Source of the DNA: Paenibacillus chondroitinus NBRC 15376
Lineage (GTDB): Bacteria; Bacillota; Bacilli; Paenibacillales; NBRC-103111
Direction of reading: 5' to 3'
Length of the DNA stretch: 64,000 nucleotides
Assembly (NCBI RefSeq): GCF_004000765.1
Contig: NZ_BILW01000013.1
Span: 109,896 to 173,895 of the forward strand
Of the stretch, positions 59,852 to 64,000 are shown piece by piece. A program made the translations under genes and the position numbers. Below the pieces are notes generated by a model, which did no database searches, was not told where the DNA came from, and was given only the letters and a program-made list of their open reading frames with translations. Numbering within the stretch: the first letter of the stretch is position 1; every line of letters starts with the position of its first letter.

Positions 59852-61656
59852 GCCTCCTCGCCTTCCTTCCGCTCGTCAATGACATCCATCCCGTCTCTTG
59901 AACGGTGTAAAGTAAAGAAAAACGTCGTTCCCACTCCCGGCACGCTGTTAAACCACAGATTCCCTCCATGAATCGCAATAAATTCACGTGTTAACATAAG
60001 CCCAAATCTGGCATGCCCTGCACCTTGTTCTGGGTCCGGCACTTTGATAAATGTATCGTCACGCCGCAGCATGTCCACTGTCTCTTCGTCCATTCCTTCT
60101 CCATTATCGCGTATAGTCACAACAATCTTATCCTTGTCCAAATGTGCCCCAATTTCAATCCATCCACCAATTCCCGTAAACTTGATCGCATTCGATAGCA
60201 AGTTCCGCAGAATGAGATCCAGCATCTCTTTATCTGCGCTAACTGTAAACTTCTCGTCAATTTGCTCTCTCAGCACAATATGCTTCATTCCGGCCTTCGA
60301 CTCTGCTAGTAACAGGGCTTGACGAACGACTTGCTGCAAATTCCAGCCTAGGGGTCGAAACACGACATTCCCTTTCTGGTTGCGATACCAGTCGAGCAAA
60401 TTCTCGACAAGATAGAACGTGTTCTGTACTTGTCCTTGGAGTACTCCGAACAATTCGGCATGCTCATTGTTATCTGCAGCAAGTTCTTCACCAAGCAGTT
60501 CGGTTATACTGACCAAATGCGCGATTGGGTCTCGAACGTCATGTGCCACAACCGTAAACATCTTATCCTTAAACGAATTTAATTCCATAAGCTGGTTCGC
60601 ACTCTCACGCAGCCTTGCCTCGTTTTCTTTCAACTCCGTAATATCATTAAAGAGGATCATCTTTCCAATTGGTGTGCCTGAATCATAGATGAACGATACA
60701 CTGCATTGATAATATGTATTTTTATTGCCATCAGCTTGGGATCTGTAGAACGAGAACCGTTCGTTTCCATGATGAGAGTCAAGAATGGGGTGAATCAATT
60801 CAGGATTGGCGGAGAGTACCTCCCCTACATAGGCAGGGTAATGTTTCGTCAATGTGAGTTCCGGCAGGACGCCTTCGGCCGCTTTGTTGTAACTGACAAT
60901 TTGATCCTTGTAGTCGAGCAGGATAACACCATCCCGGATGGTGTCGAACACTTGAGTCAGCGCAAGCGGTGTAAATCGGAGCAGATTGAATCGCAGAATT
61001 CCCCAGGCATAGACGATTCCAGACACTGCGAACCCGAAAGGCGTCAAATCGACGACCATTCCAAACCACAAGGTGATATTGAACAACAAGGGCACTGCGG
61101 CTCCCATGGTCAGTACGATAATTTGCTTGCGAACGATGCTTGAAGACCGCCAATACATCGGGATAAATAGAAAAAAACCACACAATAATACGAAGTAATT
61201 ATACAGCGTATGTGCTTTATACCAAGGCCCTTTAACTGTTATATACAACGGAAATGAACTAGACTCATTGAAGAGATATTGCTCATAAAAAAGGTGATGC
61301 CACTCATTGGTCAAATGGGAAATAAAGACCCCTGCAGGGATAACGAAAAGTGCCAGCGCAAGGCGTTTTCGGTAACGCGAGGCCGTCCCAGAGAATTGGA
61401 TGACCTGGAAGAGCCAAAGCGTCGTGACGAATGGAATGCCTACATATTCGATTTGAAGCGAAAGCTTAACTTCGTATAAGTTGCGGCTTAACAACTCGAA
61501 AGCATAACCAGTTGCGTACCAAGCCGCCCCTATCATAATCAGAATCATCGTTCTAGCGACTGGTAAATGCCGTTGCTGATAGGACAAAAACGCAACGTAT
61601 ATCATGAATCCCGCTGCCAAAAAAAGCAGTAAGGATAACCATTGAACTGTGCTCAC
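59848..61656 (-). CDS. 7TM-type sensor histidine kinase with PAS domain
   Basis: This membrane sensor is about 602 residues. The N-terminal region has seven hydrophobic helices (HisKA_7TM type, about 5-225), followed by a PAS domain (FDTIRDGVILLDYKDQIVSY, about residues 237-256), a HisKA helix with TVVAHDVRDPIAHL (His about residue 372) and an HATPase domain with NLLSNAIKF, IRDNGEGM and FGLMLTREFIAIHGG. The chosen start is a GTG at 61656 with AGGAGAG eight bases upstream; a GTG at 61674 is less well placed. It pairs with the SARP-type regulator. The signal is unknown. Confidence 0.88.
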   Translation of the reverse strand: MSTVQWLSLLLFLAAGFMIYVAFLSYQQRHLPVARTMILIMIGAAWYATGYAFELLSRNLYEVKLSLQIEYVGIPFVTTLWLFQVIQFSGTASRYRKRLALALFVIPAGVFISHLTNEWHHLFYEQYLFNESSSFPLYITVKGPWYKAHTLYNYFVLLCGFFLFIPMYWRSSSIVRKQIIVLTMGAAVPLLFNITLWFGMVVDLTPFGFAVSGIVYAWGILRFNLLRFTPLALTQVFDTIRDGVILLDYKDQIVSYNKAAEGVLPELTLTKHYPAYVGEVLSANPELIHPILDSHHGNERFSFYRSQADGNKNTYYQCSVSFIYDSGTPIGKMILFNDITELKENEARLRESANQLMELNSFKDKMFTVVAHDVRDPIAHLVSITELLGEELAADNNEHAELFGVLQGQVQNTFYLVENLLDWYRNQKGNVVFRPLGWNLQQVVRQALLLAESKAGMKHIVLREQIDEKFTVSADKEMLDLILRNLLSNAIKFTGIGGWIEIGAHLDKDKIVVTIRDNGEGMDEETVDMLRRDDTFIKVPDPEQGAGHARFGLMLTREFIAIHGGNLWFNSVPGVGTTFFFTLHRSRDGMDVIDERKEGEEA

Positions 61657-61805
61657 TGCAGCGTCTCTCCTCACTATGGAACTGACATGCGGGTCAGTCC
61701 TAAGTAAACCTCCTTTTCAATATACATGCTTATTCATCGAGTATCTACCCTTCTCCCTTAACATTTCGTCAACTAGTAGGCTTAAGAACTTGAGGCTATA
61801 AAATA

Positions 61806-61832
61806 AAAAAGCCGCATCACATGCGACTTTTT
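61806..61832 (-). terminator. Terminator of the SLH-domain gene
   Basis: A short stem (AAAAGTCGCA paired with TGCGGCTTTT on the minus strand, 5-base loop) is followed by TTTTTTA. It lies 13 bases after the stop of the SLH protein gene. Confidence 0.8.
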
Positions 61833-61844
61833 CTGTAACCATAT

Positions 61845-64000
61845 TTATTTAATAAAATGCACGTACTGCAAGAGCCTTTTCAGTATAACTGCTGCCTGCG
61901 CCCTCGTTGCATACTCCGTCGGGGCAAAACGTCCGTCTTCCATCCCATTCATAATGCCGACTTCCGAAGCTCGGATTGCCGCCTCTTGCGCCCATGAAGA
62001 AATGGATTCTCGATCCGTGAAAGCGTTTAGGCGGCTGCCCGCTTGCCCTTGCCCTTTGCTGCTAGCTCCATTGCTGGTCAAGGTTAAGGCGCTCGCGATC
62101 ACAACGGCCATTTCTTCACGGGTAATCGGGGCATTGGGAGCAAAAAGTCCGGCACCGACGCCGCTAACCAAGCCACTAGCCACTGCCGCATCTACTGTAG
62201 ATGCATACCATGCAGATGCAGGGACATCCGCAAAATGGGCACCGCCCCCGTTCTCCTTTGCGGATAGCCCTAGCCCGCGAACGAGCAAAGCTGAGAATTC
62301 CGCTCGTGTGATGGTTCCTTCTGGCGCGAAACGGTCGGCCGCCACGCCGTTCACCAGCAACTTGGACGCCAGATACTCCACATCCGCTTTCGCCCAATGT
62401 CCGTTTAAGTCGGCGAATGTTCGTGCCTGCACATCTACAACTGTGTACAAGCTGTTATGTGGCACGGTCAAAATCGCTTCTGTTTTGCCATCTGGACCGG
62501 TTTCCAGCTGTGAGGGAACAAAAACGACGGTGCCGTTTGCCGGGATATACTGAACGGCAACCAGGTTACGGTTCATGTTCTCTCGGTCTAACTTTATGGT
62601 CCGAATCGTGTACGATCCGCCAAAGTCATGCACCTCCAACGTCTGCCCTTTAGCTTCTGCCGTCACCTGGTAGTCAATGACGTTGGCAAAAACAGCAAAA
62701 CCTTGGGAAACGCCAATCCGATTAATCTCTTGTCGAACATTCTCACCGACCTGCACCTGTATGATGTTCACGGTCAAATCCGATACTTGCGCGTTGAGAC
62801 GCTCCGCCAAGCCGGTCAGATCAATCGCGCTTAACCGCAATTGATAGCTGGAGTCGTTCAGCCTCATCTCGATAATTGCATTAGGATACGCTTGGACCAT
62901 TTGCGCAATCCAGTCAGCCGGAAACTGTGTTTGTACCGCTTGCTCCCGATTGCCAATTTTAATGCTGACAAACGGTTCCTTCGCATCTTTCAGGAGTTCC
63001 AATATCTTTTCCCTTGTTCGTTCAGGGAGGATAACCTGTTCGGCCACCGTGCCGTCCGAACGCGTGATCTTTTTGATGTTGGAAGGATCGACAAGAGCGG
63101 TAATCCCGCCGGTCATATTTATCTTCACTGTCGTCTCCGTCGTCGCAGTCGTCCCCAATGTAATCGGTCTATCGCCATTATCCGATGAAGACGGGATTAA
63201 GATCCCAGTAACAGTGATGGTTTTCACTGTTTCATTGCCTGCTTTGTCTAGGGCATATACGGTATAGTCGCCGTTGGCCGTAATCGTGAATTGAGATGCG
63301 GCCAAAATATCGGTTCCTTTCGTTCCCCTAGCAAAATCAGTCGCGCTAAGGCTTCCAGGTAGCCAACGGAGCTCTGTCATTGCATTTCCCGCAGTCACGC
63401 CGTACACGCTTGCGGTCACGCTGATCGCTTTACTTGCCGATCCGTTCGATGCAGCCCTCAGAGCAACATCGGGCGGTATCGCCACGATGCGTATTCCGCT
63501 CGCGTCTGGTGCTGCGTAATTCAGCGAAGCCGCAAGTCCGTTGAAGGTGCGAGCGATACTTGCACCGTTCAGGAGATCCAACGAAGCGGCAACTTTAATT
63601 CCGTCAATATCCGCGAGCCCTGCCGGAATTTCGTATTCGAAAGTAAGTTTTGTCAATGGTGTGCCGCGCTCTCCTGTATACGGGGCATATACTGTCTGAT
63701 ATACCGTCTGAGTGACGGAATCATCTCCAATTATGATTGGAACGGCGGGTGTCCCACTCACGGTTACTTCGTATCCGTAAAATACCGTAAAGCGAAGTGT
63801 GTCGTTTGTTCCATACAAATCATTGGCCGATACCGTTAGCACCACCCCCACCCAAGAGGCTTCAAATACCGCCATAGCTTCGTTCAAACTGACGGTGGCT
63901 TCATCCAATCGAGTCTGAGATTGATTCTTCGCATCATCGGCAATAGCCTGCGCTGCATCTATCGCGGTCTGCAAGGCAGCGCGGTCTTTTGCCGAAGTCT
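61845..64000 (-). CDS. Large SLH-domain surface protein, 5' end beyond the window
   Basis: The frame is open to the window edge, so only the last 718 or so residues are seen. The visible N-terminal part is a FIVAR-like helical repeat (KDRAALQTAIDAAQAIADDA; RLDEATVSLNEAMAVFEASW). Beta-rich domains follow, then an unusual helical and beta stretch, and three C-terminal SLH repeats (FADLNGHWAKADVEYLAS, FADVPASAWYASTVDAAV, FTDRESISSWAQEAAIRA). The TRAE-type motifs are ITRAEF, ITREEM and ATRAQA. SLH repeats attach the protein to pyruvylated secondary cell-wall polymer. The function of the exposed part is unknown; it may bind or cleave polysaccharide. Confidence 0.9.
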   Translation of the reverse strand, partial: TSAKDRAALQTAIDAAQAIADDAKNQSQTRLDEATVSLNEAMAVFEASWVGVVLTVSANDLYGTNDTLRFTVFYGYEVTVSGTPAVPIIIGDDSVTQTVYQTVYAPYTGERGTPLTKLTFEYEIPAGLADIDGIKVAASLDLLNGASIARTFNGLAASLNYAAPDASGIRIVAIPPDVALRAASNGSASKAISVTASVYGVTAGNAMTELRWLPGSLSATDFARGTKGTDILAASQFTITANGDYTVYALDKAGNETVKTITVTGILIPSSSDNGDRPITLGTTATTETTVKINMTGGITALVDPSNIKKITRSDGTVAEQVILPERTREKILELLKDAKEPFVSIKIGNREQAVQTQFPADWIAQMVQAYPNAIIEMRLNDSSYQLRLSAIDLTGLAERLNAQVSDLTVNIIQVQVGENVRQEINRIGVSQGFAVFANVIDYQVTAEAKGQTLEVHDFGGSYTIRTIKLDRENMNRNLVAVQYIPANGTVVFVPSQLETGPDGKTEAILTVPHNSLYTVVDVQARTFADLNGHWAKADVEYLASKLLVNGVAADRFAPEGTITRAEFSALLVRGLGLSAKENGGGAHFADVPASAWYASTVDAAVASGLVSGVGAGLFAPNAPITREEMAVVIASALTLTSNGASSKGQGQAGSRLNAFTDRESISSWAQEAAIRASEVGIMNGMEDGRFAPTEYATRAQAAVILKRLLQYVHFIK

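Noticed and set aside
1..64000. CRISPR array, tRNA or rRNA genes
   Set aside because: No regularly spaced repeats, cloverleaf sequences or rRNA signatures were seen in reading either strand.

Overview
The window looks like chromosomal DNA of a plant- or soil-associated, spore-forming Firmicute, most likely Paenibacillus or a close relative. The reasons are a GerA-family germinant receptor operon, strong AGGAGG-type ribosome sites with frequent TTG and GTG starts, lipoprotein-type ABC sugar-binding proteins, YesM/YesN-type two-component genes, several AraC regulators, a B. subtilis-type lutABC, and an SLH surface protein. Apart from AraC-type regulators and a chloride/fluoride channel gene, nearly all genes lie on the minus strand. 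I saw no rRNA, tRNA, CRISPR array, prophage or intact insertion sequence.

Layout. 0.1-3.8 kb: an RbsA/RbsC/RbsB-type (CUT2) sugar importer. Part of its ATPase gene is strikingly GC-rich. 3.9-4.9 kb: a pentapeptide-repeat protein and a decayed PhnB-like gene. 4.9-18.7 kb: a fructan/sucrose utilisation region with two complete CUT1 importers, a LacI repressor with three matching operators, a PfkB fructokinase, an intracellular GH32 fructosidase, and a YesN/YesM two-component pair. 18.8-20.3 kb: a fluoride riboswitch with a terminator platform driving a CLC-F-type antiporter. 20.3-24.4 kb: a ger operon in the order A-C-(small two-helix gene)-B. 24.6-27.3 kb: a deletion scar that joins a truncated CBM9-containing secreted protein to the tail of an ABC permease. 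27.6-28.4 kb: a stand-alone GTP cyclohydrolase II-like protein.

28.6-35.4 kb: an LplABC-type importer with a Gfo/Idh/MocA oxidoreductase and a GntR regulator, with a divergent AraC gene. 35.5-36.3 kb: a polysaccharide deacetylase lipoprotein. 36.5-41.4 kb: an operon for oligogalacturonide breakdown (GH4 and PL22 enzymes) that also encodes an uncharacterised ferritin-like di-iron protein, with a divergent AraC gene. 41.5-48 kb: a miscellany with a small membrane protein, a truncated phosphotransferase, an amidase, two GNAT acetyltransferases, a papain-like protease, a Phd/ParE toxin-antitoxin pair and an R2K-type ATP-grasp protein.

48.2-58.6 kb is the most coherent and most interesting stretch. 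Five genes match a non-phosphorylative L-fucose pathway (AKR dehydrogenase, lactonase, UxaA-type dehydratase, SDR, FAH hydrolase), whose end products would be pyruvate and L-lactate. They are followed on the same strand by lutABC, which oxidises L-lactate to pyruvate. The dehydratase is a 900-residue tandem UxaA protein whose two halves have lost complementary motifs. 58.7-61.7 kb is a 7TM histidine kinase with a SARP-type response regulator. The window ends inside a large SLH-domain surface protein.

All functional calls come from reading motifs and gene order. No database search was run.
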